Of a stretch of 64,000 nt of DNA, positions 32,944 through 41,363 are shown one piece after another. Position 1 is the stretch's first letter. Every line of letters begins with the position of its first letter. The stretch covers positions 53,490-117,489 of the forward strand of contig NZ_JBDLLG010000017.1 of assembly GCF_039822625.1 (NCBI RefSeq), read 5' to 3'. Position numbers and translations under genes: made by a program. This DNA comes from Marinimicrobium locisalis (GTDB taxonomy: Bacteria > Pseudomonadota > Gammaproteobacteria > Pseudomonadales > Cellvibrionaceae). A model generated the notes under the pieces. That model searched no databases, was not told where the DNA came from, and saw only the letters and a program-made list of their open reading frames with translations.

Positions 32944-34533
32944 TCAGACACTACCGGTCCCCGGCTCCTCGGACCCGAGCTTAACGGCGCGGTAGCCACC
33001 TTTCTTGCGGTCATAGATAAACATGCCGGCGAAGAAAGCAGCCACAATCAGAGCGATTGGCGCCACCCAGCGGAAGGCCATTCGGCCACCGTAGTTGTCC
33101 GCCGGGCGCAAAACCGCCCCCGCCTCCTCTCTCAGTTCAGCCGCTTGCGGAACGTTCGAATCCAGCACCGCCCGCAGCGCATTGCCGGTCAGCGGCCCAT
33201 CCAGGCTGCCCTGCTCACGGTAATGCGCCAACGCCGTTTCATTGTGCTCAATCACGTTGCGTACATCGGCGGGCAAATAACCCAGCTCCGCGAGCGCTTC
33301 GGTATCCCCCGCGGCCTGCTCGGCCCGCTCAAGGTACTCCGGAAAGTTCTCCTCGACCTGGCGCAGTACCGACACCGTTTGCTCTTCGGGCAAGGCATCG
33401 GGCATATAGCGGTCGGCAATCACGCCCATTTGACCCTGCAGGGTACCGGAAACCGCCATGCCCGCGCCGATCATCAAGACAATCCCCACCGAACCGGCCT
33501 TGGGAAAGCGTTCGCTCATCAGCCCTACCATGGTGGGGAAGAAGAAAGCCACACCGAAGGCAAATACTGTGGCGGCAAACAGCAGCTTAAACATACCGGA
33601 CTCAAAGATGGAGAAAAGCAGCAGGCCGGTGCCGGTCAATATCGCGGCGAGGAAGAGCATCCCCGTCGGGGCAAGACGCTCCACAAAGGGGCCGGCAAAC
33701 AGGCGCAACACCGCCATCAAACCGGTCAACCAAGCAAACACCAACATGCCGTGAATACCGGCATTTTCCAGTACGTCAGGAATCCAACGCATGGGCCCCA
33801 ACTCCAGCGAGAGGGTGATCATCTTAATCACGATCAACAACAATACGATGGGGTGGGTAATGGTGTAGAGCAGCACATCCTTGACCGGAACGCCCGCCTC
33901 GGCGGTTTCGGTTTTGGGAAATTTCAGCGGGAGCAGCATGGCACCGTAAATGAAGATGGGGATATACATTACGGCAATATGCAGGGTCCAGTGCCCGAGG
34001 TTAATCGCCCCGAGGTCCCCGATCTGGGCCATAAAGAAGCCGAGCAGTGCGCCCACCACCATGCCGCCGGGAAAGAAAGCGTGAAAGTGGTTGAGCTTGA
34101 TGGTTTTGCGCTCAGGGTAGAGAGCCGCCGTCATCGGGTTACCGGTGGCTTCAATCAGGCCGTTACCTATCCCCATGATAATGGCACCCAGAAATAAGAC
34201 CCAGTAGCCGCTCGGGTCGCCCGCAAAAAAATAGGCCGACAACACGAGGCTGACGCCGATCAAGTGGCTAAAGAAAGCGCCCGTGGCCGCGACACGAAGC
34301 CCAATTTTTTCCAAAAACGGCGCAACAAAAATCAGTGACAACGCCATGCCCCAAAGCACCGCGCCGCCGATCATGCCGATATCAGCGTTGGTCAGAATAA
34401 ATTCGGTTTTGAGCTGCCCGAGAATGCCGCCCACCAGGGCAAAGGAGAAGGCGGTGGGAAACAGGGCAACGCAGGCTCCGGCGAATAGCCGCTTACGATT
34501 GATGCCGTTGGCATCGGCGGTGGCTGTACTCAT
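32944..34533 (-). CDS. Sugar-type MFS transporter with a soluble insert
   Basis: 529-residue major facilitator protein with about 12 membrane helices. Unusually, residues about 374-485 form a hydrophilic, Glu-rich helical insert (LPEEQTVSVLRQVEENFPEYLERAEQ...) before the last helix (VAPIALIVAAFFAGMFIYD). ATG 34533 is chosen for its GAGGACGAG ribosome binding site; the open frame upstream has no family similarity. It is the last gene of a three-gene cassette with an oxidoreductase and an isomerase, so uptake of a sugar or sugar derivative processed by them is likely. Substrate unknown. Confidence 0.85.
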   Translation of the reverse strand: MSTATADANGINRKRLFAGACVALFPTAFSFALVGGILGQLKTEFILTNADIGMIGGAVLWGMALSLIFVAPFLEKIGLRVAATGAFFSHLIGVSLVLSAYFFAGDPSGYWVLFLGAIIMGIGNGLIEATGNPMTAALYPERKTIKLNHFHAFFPGGMVVGALLGFFMAQIGDLGAINLGHWTLHIAVMYIPIFIYGAMLLPLKFPKTETAEAGVPVKDVLLYTITHPIVLLLIVIKMITLSLELGPMRWIPDVLENAGIHGMLVFAWLTGLMAVLRLFAGPFVERLAPTGMLFLAAILTGTGLLLFSIFESGMFKLLFAATVFAFGVAFFFPTMVGLMSERFPKAGSVGIVLMIGAGMAVSGTLQGQMGVIADRYMPDALPEEQTVSVLRQVEENFPEYLERAEQAAGDTEALAELGYLPADVRNVIEHNETALAHYREQGSLDGPLTGNALRAVLDSNVPQAAELREEAGAVLRPADNYGGRMAFRWVAPIALIVAAFFAGMFIYDRKKGGYRAVKLGSEEPGTGSV

Positions 34534-34632
34534 AAACTCGTCCTCATTATTGTTATCACTACCCCGCGAGCGCGGCCCGCAAGGCAAGACTCAATGGGGT
34601 GGCTCAGAGCCGCCCCTTGTTTTTAACGGTAC

Positions 34633-35784
34633 TTAGGATGTCAGCGGGGTCCAGCGGCCGTCGGCCTCGGAGGAGTCCAGCACGGCTTGAATAAAGCGCA
34701 TGCCGAGCACCCCGGTTTCGATGCCGGGAACCCAGGCGGCCATTGGGTGTTGTTCGCCCTTGCGTTTGGCTACCAACACATCCGCCACATCGGTGTACAG
34801 CGTCGCAAAGGCTTCCAGGTAGCCCTCGGGATGGCCGAACGGAATACGCATACCGCGCACGGCCACCTCGCTGTCGAGGTTGTCATCGCGCCGGGTGATG
34901 CGTTGATGGTGACCGGCCAGCGGGGTCAGCCACATTTCGTTCGGCGTTTCCTGGGCCCAGGTGAGCCCGGCCTTATCCCCATAGATGCGAATTTTCAGAC
35001 CGTTTTCACACCCGGGAGCGACTTGGCTGGTCCAGAGCATGCCCTTGGCACCGCCCTTGAACCGCAGCATGGCGTGGACGTTATCGTCCACCTCGCGTCC
35101 GGGAACAAAAGCGGTGAGGTCGGCGCTGACCGAATCCAACTCCAGTTGGGAGATAAAAGTGGCCAGCTGGAAGGCGTGGGTACCGATATCCCCAAGGCAG
35201 CCGGCCTTGCCCGAGCGCTTCGGGTCGGTACGCCAAGCGGCCTGCTTGTTATCGGCTTCCGGCGCCTGGGTGAGCCACTCCTGGGGATACTCGATCTGGA
35301 TAAGGCGAATATGACCCAAATCGCCCCGCTCGACCAGCTCCCGGGCGTAGCGCACCAGTGGGTAGGCGCTGTAGTTGTGCGTCAGCGCAAAGAAGGCATC
35401 GCTCTTGGCAACAATCTGTTCCAGTTCCACCGCTTCTTCCAGGGTGCGGGTAACCGGCTTGTCGCAAATGACATTAATGCCGGCTTCCAGAGCGGCCTTG
35501 GCCACCGGGAAGTGCATATGGTTGGGGGTCACGATGGCGACCGCCTCAATGCCGTCCTCACGCTTGGCTTCGGCCTCAAACATTTCCTCGTAGGAAGCAT
35601 AGGAGCGGTCCGGGGCGATGTGCAGCTCGTCGGCCGAAGCCTTGGCCACGTCCGCTTTGGAGCTCAGCGCGCCCGCCACCAGTTCGTAGCGGTCGTCAAT
35701 ACGTGAGGCGATGCGATGAACGCCCCCGATAAAGGCGCCCTGGCCGCCGCCGACCATACCCAGGCGAACTCGTGCATCAGCCAT
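34633..35784 (-). CDS. Gfo/Idh/MocA family oxidoreductase
   Basis: 383 residues from the second of two tandem ATGs (the first, at 35787, leaves only 3 nt to the GGGAGG ribosome binding site). N-terminal Rossmann domain with GMVGGGQGAFIGGVHR (NAD(P) binding) and VTPNHMHFPVAKAALEAGINVICDKP, containing the DKP (EKP-type) catalytic Lys. The C-terminal substrate domain carries GCLGDIGTHAFQLATFI with the conserved Asp and His. Overlaps the upstream isomerase stop, so tightly coupled. Probably oxidises or reduces a sugar or cyclitol imported by the MFS protein; the reaction cannot be named. Confidence 0.9.
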   Translation of the reverse strand: MADARVRLGMVGGGQGAFIGGVHRIASRIDDRYELVAGALSSKADVAKASADELHIAPDRSYASYEEMFEAEAKREDGIEAVAIVTPNHMHFPVAKAALEAGINVICDKPVTRTLEEAVELEQIVAKSDAFFALTHNYSAYPLVRYARELVERGDLGHIRLIQIEYPQEWLTQAPEADNKQAAWRTDPKRSGKAGCLGDIGTHAFQLATFISQLELDSVSADLTAFVPGREVDDNVHAMLRFKGGAKGMLWTSQVAPGCENGLKIRIYGDKAGLTWAQETPNEMWLTPLAGHHQRITRRDDNLDSEVAVRGMRIPFGHPEGYLEAFATLYTDVADVLVAKRKGEQHPMAAWVPGIETGVLGMRFIQAVLDSSEADGRWTPLTS

Positions 35785-36845
35785 CATTTACCTCCCAAGC
35801 CCAGAATACGGCGGTTACTCTCTTCATCGGCATCTGCACCGGCGAAATCGTCAAAGGCCTTCTCGGTGACGCGGATAATATGGTCATTGACGAACTTCAC
35901 GCCTTCTTCAGCGCCGGCTTCGGGGTGTTTCAGGGCACACTCCCACTCGATCACGGCCCAGCCGTCGAAACCGTTGGCGGTCAGAATAGAGAAAATGCGC
36001 TTGAAGTCGGTCTGTCCATCGCCCAGTGAGCGGAAGCGACCGGCGCGCTCGACCCAGCCCTCGTAACCGCCGTAAACACCTTGTCTGGCGCTGGGATTAA
36101 ACTCGGCGTCTTTGACGTGGAACATTTTGATGCGATCGATATAGCGCTCGAGAAAGCCGATATAATCGAGGTTTTGCAGGACCAGGTGGCTGGGGTCGTA
36201 CAGGATATTGGCCCGGGGGTGATTGTCCACTTCCTTCAAGAAACGCTCGAAAGTGGCCCCATCATGCAGGTCCTCACCGGGATGGATTTCGTAGCACAGG
36301 TCCACACCCGCCTCATCGAACGCATCCAGGATCGGCAACCAGCGTTTGGCCAGCTCTTTGAAGCCTGTGTCCACCAGGCCCGCAGGGCGCTGGGGCCAGG
36401 GGTACATAAAGGGCCACAAGAGCGCGCCAGAGAAGGTCCCATGGGTGGTCAGACCCAGGTTTTTACTGGCCTTGGCCGCCAGCATCAATTGATTCACCGC
36501 CCACTTCTGCCGCTCGTCGGGCTTGCCGTGCAGTTCCGGTGGGGCAAAACCGTCGAACATCTCGTCGTAGACCGGATGCACCGCCACCAACTGGCCCTGC
36601 AGGTGGGTCGACAGGTCGGTAAGCTCCAGCCCGTAGCGTGCGAGCGTGTCTTTCACTTCTTGGCAGTAATCGAGGCTTTCCGCCGCTTTTTCCAGATCGA
36701 ACAGGCGCTTGTCCCAAGAGGGAATCTGGATGCCTCTGAAGCCCAAGCCACCGGCCCACTTGGATACGTTCTCAAGGCTGTTGAAGGGTGCTTCATCACC
36801 GGCGAACTGGGCTAAAAATAGCGCGGGTCCTTTCATCGTCTTCAT
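35784..36845 (-). CDS. Sugar phosphate isomerase/epimerase family TIM-barrel protein
   Basis: 353 residues of the xylose isomerase-like TIM-barrel family. Metal-ligand segments visible: DLCYEIHPGEDLHDG, ANILYDPSHLVLQNLDYIGFLERYIDRIKMFHVKDAEF and WAVIEWECAL. ATG 36845 has GGGAGA 7 nt upstream; the frame is open 26 codons further but without family character. First gene of the isomerase/Gfo-Idh/MFS cassette, suggesting successive steps on one sugar derivative. Substrate unknown. Confidence 0.88.
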   Translation of the reverse strand: MKTMKGPALFLAQFAGDEAPFNSLENVSKWAGGLGFRGIQIPSWDKRLFDLEKAAESLDYCQEVKDTLARYGLELTDLSTHLQGQLVAVHPVYDEMFDGFAPPELHGKPDERQKWAVNQLMLAAKASKNLGLTTHGTFSGALLWPFMYPWPQRPAGLVDTGFKELAKRWLPILDAFDEAGVDLCYEIHPGEDLHDGATFERFLKEVDNHPRANILYDPSHLVLQNLDYIGFLERYIDRIKMFHVKDAEFNPSARQGVYGGYEGWVERAGRFRSLGDGQTDFKRIFSILTANGFDGWAVIEWECALKHPEAGAEEGVKFVNDHIIRVTEKAFDDFAGADADEESNRRILGLGGK

Positions 36846-37174
36846 TATTGTCTCCCCCATCTGTTTGCTGGGTTTATTAAACAGGTGCCGAGAGCATCTA
36901 GACCGAGCAGCCGGGCTCGGCACCCCACTTTAGTGCCGTTTACGAGTGTTGCCCTCAAGCATAGACGACATGAGGGCCAATCAAGTCAACCGATTATGGC
37001 ATTAGCTTGGTTATATCTCTACCGTGGGTGCGGCCAATATATATGATGAATGTGTTGAAGTCGATTCGACCACTATAGACCGAAAATTTCAAGAGGAAAG
37101 GTGTTTTTATATAAAAAAGCCCCGCTGTCAGAATTGACGGCGAGGCTCGGGCCCGGCTGTTCAGCGAGCACCCA
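36846..37174. other. Gap upstream of the sugar cassette
   Basis: 329 bp holding the presumed minus-strand promoter of the sugar cassette, an 11-bp palindrome GTCGATTCGAC (37060-37070) that might be an operator, and the dnaJ terminator at 37113-37147. No gene supported. Confidence 0.5.
37113..37147 (-). terminator. Terminator of the grpE-dnaK-dnaJ operon
   Basis: Minus-strand 13-bp stem (arms 37118-37130 and 37135-37147, loop of 4, one mismatch and one wobble) followed by T6, 28 nt beyond the dnaJ stop. Confidence 0.88.
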
Positions 37175-38308
37175 CTAGATTTTCATATCGCCAAAGAAAT
37201 TTTTCATGCCGTCAAACCAGCTGCTCTGGCGAGGGGAGTTCTTTCCACCTTTCATGGTGGATTGAAATTCACGCAGCAACTCTTTCTGCTTGTGGGTCAG
37301 GTCCACGGGGGTTTCCACCACTACCCGGCACATCAAGTCACCGCGTGGGCCACCGCGAACCGGCGTCACGCCCTTGCTGCGCAGGCGAAAGAGTTTACCC
37401 GTTTGAGTCTCGGCGGGGACTTTCAATTTAACCCGGCCATCGAGAGTGGGCACTTCCAGCTCACCCCCCAGGGCGGCATCGACAAAGTCCACCGGCACTT
37501 CACAGTACAGGTCGGCTCCATCGCGCTCGAAGATCTCATGGCGCTTAACGTGAACCTCGACATACAGGTCGCCGGCTGGTCCGCCTTCGGCACCGGCTTC
37601 GCCTTCCCCGGACAACCGGATGCGATCTCCGGTATCCACACCGGCGGGTACCTTAACCGACAGCTTTTTGGTTTGTTCGACCCGCCCCTGACCGTGGCAG
37701 CTGCCACAGGGGTCGGTGATAATGGTGCCCTTGCCGCGACAAGTCGGGCAGGCCTGCTGCACCGAGAAAAAACCCTGCTGCATCCGGACCTGACCCATAC
37801 CGCCACAGGTGGTGCAGGTTTTCGGAGAGGTGCCCTTCTTGGCACCACTGCCATCACAAGTCTCACAGCCCACCAGGGTGGGCACCTTGATCTGAACATT
37901 GGTGCCCCTAACGGCATCTTCCAGGCTCAGTTCCAGGTTGTAGCGAAGGTCCGCGCCACGACTGGGGCCACCGCGGCGGCCGCCGCCTCCGCCGAAAATA
38001 TCGCCGAAGACGTCGCCAAATATATCGCTGAAGCTGCCAAAGCCACCGGCGCCCGCGGCGCCACCGCCCATGCCACCGCTTTGGTCCACACCGGCGTGCC
38101 CGAACTGGTCGTAAGCCGCGCGCTTCTGCGCATCGGACAACACTTCGTAGGCTTCGCTCGCCTCTTTGAATTTGTCTTCCGAGGCTTTATCTCCCGGATT
38201 GCGGTCCGGGTGGTGCTTCATCGCCACTCGGCGATAGGCCTTTTTCAGCTCGGCGGCGGAGGCATCCTTGGACACGCCCAGCACTTCGTAGTAGTCACGT
38301 TTTGCCAT
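37175..38308 (-). CDS. dnaJ: Chaperone protein DnaJ
   Basis: Type I Hsp40 co-chaperone, 377 residues. J domain with MKHHPDRNPGD (HPD), Gly/Phe-rich region (GGMGGGAAGAGGFGSFSDIFGDVFGDIFGGGGG), and four CxxCxGxG zinc repeats (CETCDGSG, CTTCGGMG, CPTCRGKG, CGSCHGQG). The C-terminal substrate domains end in KNFFGDMKI. Stimulates DnaK ATPase and delivers unfolded clients. Third gene of grpE-dnaK-dnaJ. Confidence 0.98.
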   Translation of the reverse strand: MAKRDYYEVLGVSKDASAAELKKAYRRVAMKHHPDRNPGDKASEDKFKEASEAYEVLSDAQKRAAYDQFGHAGVDQSGGMGGGAAGAGGFGSFSDIFGDVFGDIFGGGGGRRGGPSRGADLRYNLELSLEDAVRGTNVQIKVPTLVGCETCDGSGAKKGTSPKTCTTCGGMGQVRMQQGFFSVQQACPTCRGKGTIITDPCGSCHGQGRVEQTKKLSVKVPAGVDTGDRIRLSGEGEAGAEGGPAGDLYVEVHVKRHEIFERDGADLYCEVPVDFVDAALGGELEVPTLDGRVKLKVPAETQTGKLFRLRSKGVTPVRGGPRGDLMCRVVVETPVDLTHKQKELLREFQSTMKGGKNSPRQSSWFDGMKNFFGDMKI

Positions 38309-38342
38309 GCTTCAGTCGCTTTTTTGTTAATTACCACTGATA

Positions 38343-38372
38343 CAACAAATGCGGGCAAGCCCGCATTTGTTG
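38343..38372 (-). other. Perfect hairpin between dnaK and dnaJ
   Basis: 14-bp perfect stem (CAACAAATGCGGGC / GCCCGCATTTGTTG) with a 2-nt spacer in the 106-nt gap. No T-run follows on the minus strand, so it more likely protects the dnaK mRNA 3' end or tunes dnaJ expression than terminates. Confidence 0.7.
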
Positions 38373-38414
38373 ATACCGTTTCACTTTCAGGGCCGGTTCT
38401 GACCGGCGCGGGGC

Positions 38415-40346
38415 TTATTTTTTCTCGTCGTCCTTCACTTCTTCAAACTCGGCATCCACCGCGCCGTCTTCACCCTTCGCTTCGCCTTGCTGGGCGTCGG
38501 CGCCGCCTTCGGCCCCTTCCTGACCCTGCTGCTCGGCATAGAGCTTCTGGGCCAGTGAGCTGGAGGCTTCGGTCAGTTTGTTGGTGGCCGCTTCCATCGC
38601 GTCCTTATCATCGCCCTTAACCACTTCTTCGGCTTCCTTGATGGCTTCTTCGATCGCTGTTTTCTCCTCTTCGGTCGCCTTGTCTCCGGCGTCCTTCAAG
38701 GTTTTCTGGGTAGCGTGGATCAGCCCTTCAAGCGAGTTGCGAGCATTCACGGTTTCGGCAAACTTCTTGTCCGCTTCGGAGTTGGCCTCCGCATCCTTCA
38801 CCATTTGCTCGATCTCGTCATCAGACAGACCGGAAGAGGCCTTAATCACAATGGACTGCTCTTTGCCGGTGCCCTTGTCTTTCGCGCTCACGTTCAGAAT
38901 ACCGTTGGCATCGATGTCGAAGGTCACTTCGATCTGCGGCATGCCACGGGGCGCGGGCGGAATGTCGGCCAAGTCAAACCGACCCAGGGACTTGTTCTGA
39001 GAGGCTTGCTTGCGTTCACCCTGGACCACGTGAATGGTCACGGCGCTTTGGTTGTCTTCCGCAGTGGAGAACACCTGTGACTTTTTGGTCGGCACGGTGG
39101 TGTTCTTATCAATGAGCGGCGTGGCGACGCCGCCCATGGTTTCGATACCCAGGGTCAGCGGCGTTACGTCCAGCAACAGTACGTCTTTCACATCGCCGGC
39201 CAGAACCGCGCCTTGAATGGCGGCGCCCACGGCGACGGCTTCGTCCGGGTTCACGTCTTTGCGCGGATCCTTACCGAAGAAGTCGGCCACCGCTTTCTGC
39301 ACCATGGGCATGCGGGTTTGACCACCGACCAGGATCACATCGCTGATGTCGTTAACCGATACGTCGGCATCGGCGATGGCGGTCTTGACCGGCTCCAAAG
39401 AACGGTTGACCAGTTCTTCCACCAGGGACTCGAGCTTGGCCCGGGTCAGCTTGACGACCAAGTGCTTGGGACCGGTGTTGTCGGCGGTAATGTACGGCAG
39501 ATTCACTTCGGTCTGCTGGCTGGAGGAGAGCTCGATCTTGGCTTTCTCCGCGGCCTCTTTCAGGCGCTGCAGGGCCAGGGGATCCTTGTGCAGGTCAATG
39601 CCCTGCTCTTTCTTGAACTCATCCGCCAGGTAGTCGATCAAGCGCAGGTCAAAGTCCTCACCACCGAGGAAGGTGTCACCGTTGGTGGAGAGCACTTCGA
39701 ACTGGTGTTCGCCGTCCACATCGGCAATTTCGATGATAGAAATATCGAAAGTACCGCCACCGAGGTCGTAAACGGCAATGGTACGGTCGCCTTTCTTCTG
39801 GTCCATACCGTAGGCCAGCGCGGCGGCGGTGGGCTCGTTGATAATGCGCTTCACCTCAAGACCGGCAATCTTGCCCGCATCTTTGGTGGCTTGGCGCTGG
39901 GAGTCGTTAAAGTAAGCCGGAACGGTAATGACCGCTTCCTTCACTTCTTCGCCGAGGTAGTCTTCGGCGGTTTTCTTCATCTTTTTCAGCACTTCGGCGG
40001 AAACCTGCGGCGGTGCCTTCTTGTCGCCCTTCACTTCGACCCAAGCGTCACCATTGTCCGCCTCGACGATTTTGTAGGGCACCATCTTGATGTCTTTCTG
40101 CACGACATCGTCTTTGAACTTCCGACCGATCAGACGCTTCACCGCGTACAGGGTGTTATGCGGGTTGGTCACCGCCTGACGCTTGGCGCTCTGGCCGACC
40201 AGGATTTCACCGTCGTTGGTAAAGGCCACAATCGACGGGGTGGTACGATCGCCCTCGGCGTTTTCAATTACCTTGGACTTGCCGCCCTCCATGATGGATA
40301 CACAGGAGTTGGTGGTCCCCAGGTCAATACCGATAATCTTACTCAT
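38415..40346 (-). CDS. dnaK: Chaperone protein DnaK (Hsp70)
   Basis: 643 residues. Nucleotide-binding domain with IGIDLGTTNSCVSIMEGG, VITVPAYFNDSQRQATKDAG, DLGGGTFDISIIE and ILVGGQTRMPMVQ. The interdomain linker DVLLLDVTPLTLGIE leads to the substrate domain and an acidic C-terminus ending EFEEVKDDEKK. ATG 40346 with AGGAG upstream; the open frame continues 36 codons further but is not coding. Central heat-shock chaperone, in operon with grpE and dnaJ. Confidence 0.99.
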   Translation of the reverse strand: MSKIIGIDLGTTNSCVSIMEGGKSKVIENAEGDRTTPSIVAFTNDGEILVGQSAKRQAVTNPHNTLYAVKRLIGRKFKDDVVQKDIKMVPYKIVEADNGDAWVEVKGDKKAPPQVSAEVLKKMKKTAEDYLGEEVKEAVITVPAYFNDSQRQATKDAGKIAGLEVKRIINEPTAAALAYGMDQKKGDRTIAVYDLGGGTFDISIIEIADVDGEHQFEVLSTNGDTFLGGEDFDLRLIDYLADEFKKEQGIDLHKDPLALQRLKEAAEKAKIELSSSQQTEVNLPYITADNTGPKHLVVKLTRAKLESLVEELVNRSLEPVKTAIADADVSVNDISDVILVGGQTRMPMVQKAVADFFGKDPRKDVNPDEAVAVGAAIQGAVLAGDVKDVLLLDVTPLTLGIETMGGVATPLIDKNTTVPTKKSQVFSTAEDNQSAVTIHVVQGERKQASQNKSLGRFDLADIPPAPRGMPQIEVTFDIDANGILNVSAKDKGTGKEQSIVIKASSGLSDDEIEQMVKDAEANSEADKKFAETVNARNSLEGLIHATQKTLKDAGDKATEEEKTAIEEAIKEAEEVVKGDDKDAMEAATNKLTEASSSLAQKLYAEQQGQEGAEGGADAQQGEAKGEDGAVDAEFEEVKDDEKK

Positions 40347-40469
40347 GAAATATCTCCTAAGTATTCTTTCCGTCAGCGGGGCTCGAAGGGCCACCGCCTG
40401 TAGTGTGTTTTCCCGGCCCCATTCCGCTCTCGGTGCCGGCTTTGCAATGTGCAATCTGAGTTACTGTGT

Positions 40470-40497
40470 TTATTGGTCCGTCCGCGGCGTTTTCAAG
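40470..40497 (-). promoter_or_regulatory. Possible sigma32-type promoter before dnaK
   Basis: Minus-strand CTTGAAA (40491-40497) is a perfect sigma32 -35 element, but the -10 candidate (ACCAATAA, 40470-40477) is only a partial match to CCCCATNT. It lies in the 173-nt grpE-dnaK gap and might give extra dnaK under heat shock. Confidence 0.4.
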
Positions 40498-40519
40498 GGG
40501 CGCGGCGCACCTTTGCGGC

Positions 40520-41104
40520 TTACTCCGCTCCTTTGGAGACCACCACCATGGCCGGGCGCACCAAGCGGCCGTTAAGGGTGTACCCTTTCTGGAACACCTC
40601 GACCACGGTGTTGGGCTCCACATCGGGGTTGGGCACCATGGTCATGGCCTGGTGAAGCTCCGGGTCAAAGGGCTCACCGGTGGGGTCGACCGATTCGACG
40701 TTGTACTTGGCCAGGGCATCGATAAATGACTTATGGGTCAGCTCGATTCCCTCAATCACGGCCTTAAAGTCCTCATTGTCCCGATCCATTGACGCCAGGG
40801 CCCGCTCCAGGTTGTCCACGACCGGCAGCAGATCCTGCAGCAGCTTTTCCTGACCGAACTTATGGGCCTTTTCTACGTCTTTTTCCGCCCGGATCCGGGC
40901 GTTCTGGGCCTCGGCCTGGGAGCGCAAAACCTGCTCCTTGGCCGCTTCCATCGCGGCGTTCACGGAATCGAGCTTCGCCTTGAGGTCGTCAACCGTCTCT
41001 TCTCCGCCGGTTTGCTCGCCGCCTTCGGGCGCCTCGGCGCCCTGCGCTTCGGCAGTCTCCTCAACCGGCTCCTCTTGTGTGTCACGCTTGTCTTCGTTAG
41101 CCAC
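40520..41104 (-). CDS. grpE: Nucleotide exchange factor GrpE
   Basis: 194 residues from GTG 41104 (GGAG 6 nt upstream, giving N-terminus MANEDKRDTQEE). An ATG at 41116 overlaps that Shine-Dalgarno and is less likely. Acidic N-terminal tail, a long coiled coil (LKAKLDSVNAAMEAAKEQVLRSQAEAQNARIRAEKDVEKAHKF) and a beta domain with DPTGEPFDPELHQAMTMVPNPDVEPNTVVEVFQKGYTLNGRLVRPAMVVVSKG, the family signature. Releases ADP from DnaK. First gene of the chaperone operon. Confidence 0.96.
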   Translation of the reverse strand: MANEDKRDTQEEPVEETAEAQGAEAPEGGEQTGGEETVDDLKAKLDSVNAAMEAAKEQVLRSQAEAQNARIRAEKDVEKAHKFGQEKLLQDLLPVVDNLERALASMDRDNEDFKAVIEGIELTHKSFIDALAKYNVESVDPTGEPFDPELHQAMTMVPNPDVEPNTVVEVFQKGYTLNGRLVRPAMVVVSKGAE

Positions 41105-41232
41105 GCTAATCTCCATTGTCGTTTGCTGTGGCAGCGCTGGGGCGGCGGAGACCAGATCCCGACGGACTCGCTCGGAGGCCGCCGGGAATTGATCAGCGCA
41201 CCCCCCGGCTGCAGAATAAGAATGTGGCTCCT

Positions 41233-41260
41233 ATATGGGGCTGCCGGGTGGGGATTCAAG
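41233..41260 (-). promoter_or_regulatory. Sigma32 heat-shock promoter of grpE
   Basis: Minus-strand CTTGAA (41255-41260), 14-bp spacer, CCCCATAT (41233-41240), nearly identical to the sigma32 consensus CTTGAAA / CCCCATNT. About 130 nt upstream of the grpE start. Confidence 0.85.
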
Positions 41261-41269
41261 GGCCACCGG

Positions 41270-41318
41270 AGCGGGCGTGCGAAATTTCCGCACCGGGTCT
41301 AGCCGAGCCCGCTTTTTT
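41270..41318 (+). terminator. Terminator-like hairpin upstream of recN
   Basis: Plus-strand AGCGGGC/GCCCGCT stem with an inner GTGCG/CGCAC hairpin, followed by T6. No plus-strand gene precedes it. It may insulate recN from readthrough or antisense transcription in this divergent region. Confidence 0.5.
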
Positions 41319-41319
41319 A

Positions 41320-41335
41320 CTGTATAAAAACACAG
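41320..41335 (+). promoter_or_regulatory. LexA box of recN
   Basis: CTGTATAAAAACACAG fits CTGT-N8-ACAG (CTG-N10-CAG), the gammaproteobacterial SOS box, 28 nt before the recN ATG and overlapping a TATAAA-like -10. recN is a classical SOS gene. Confidence 0.88.
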
Positions 41336-41363
41336 ATCATTCTCTCGCTTTGTGAGGGTCTCT

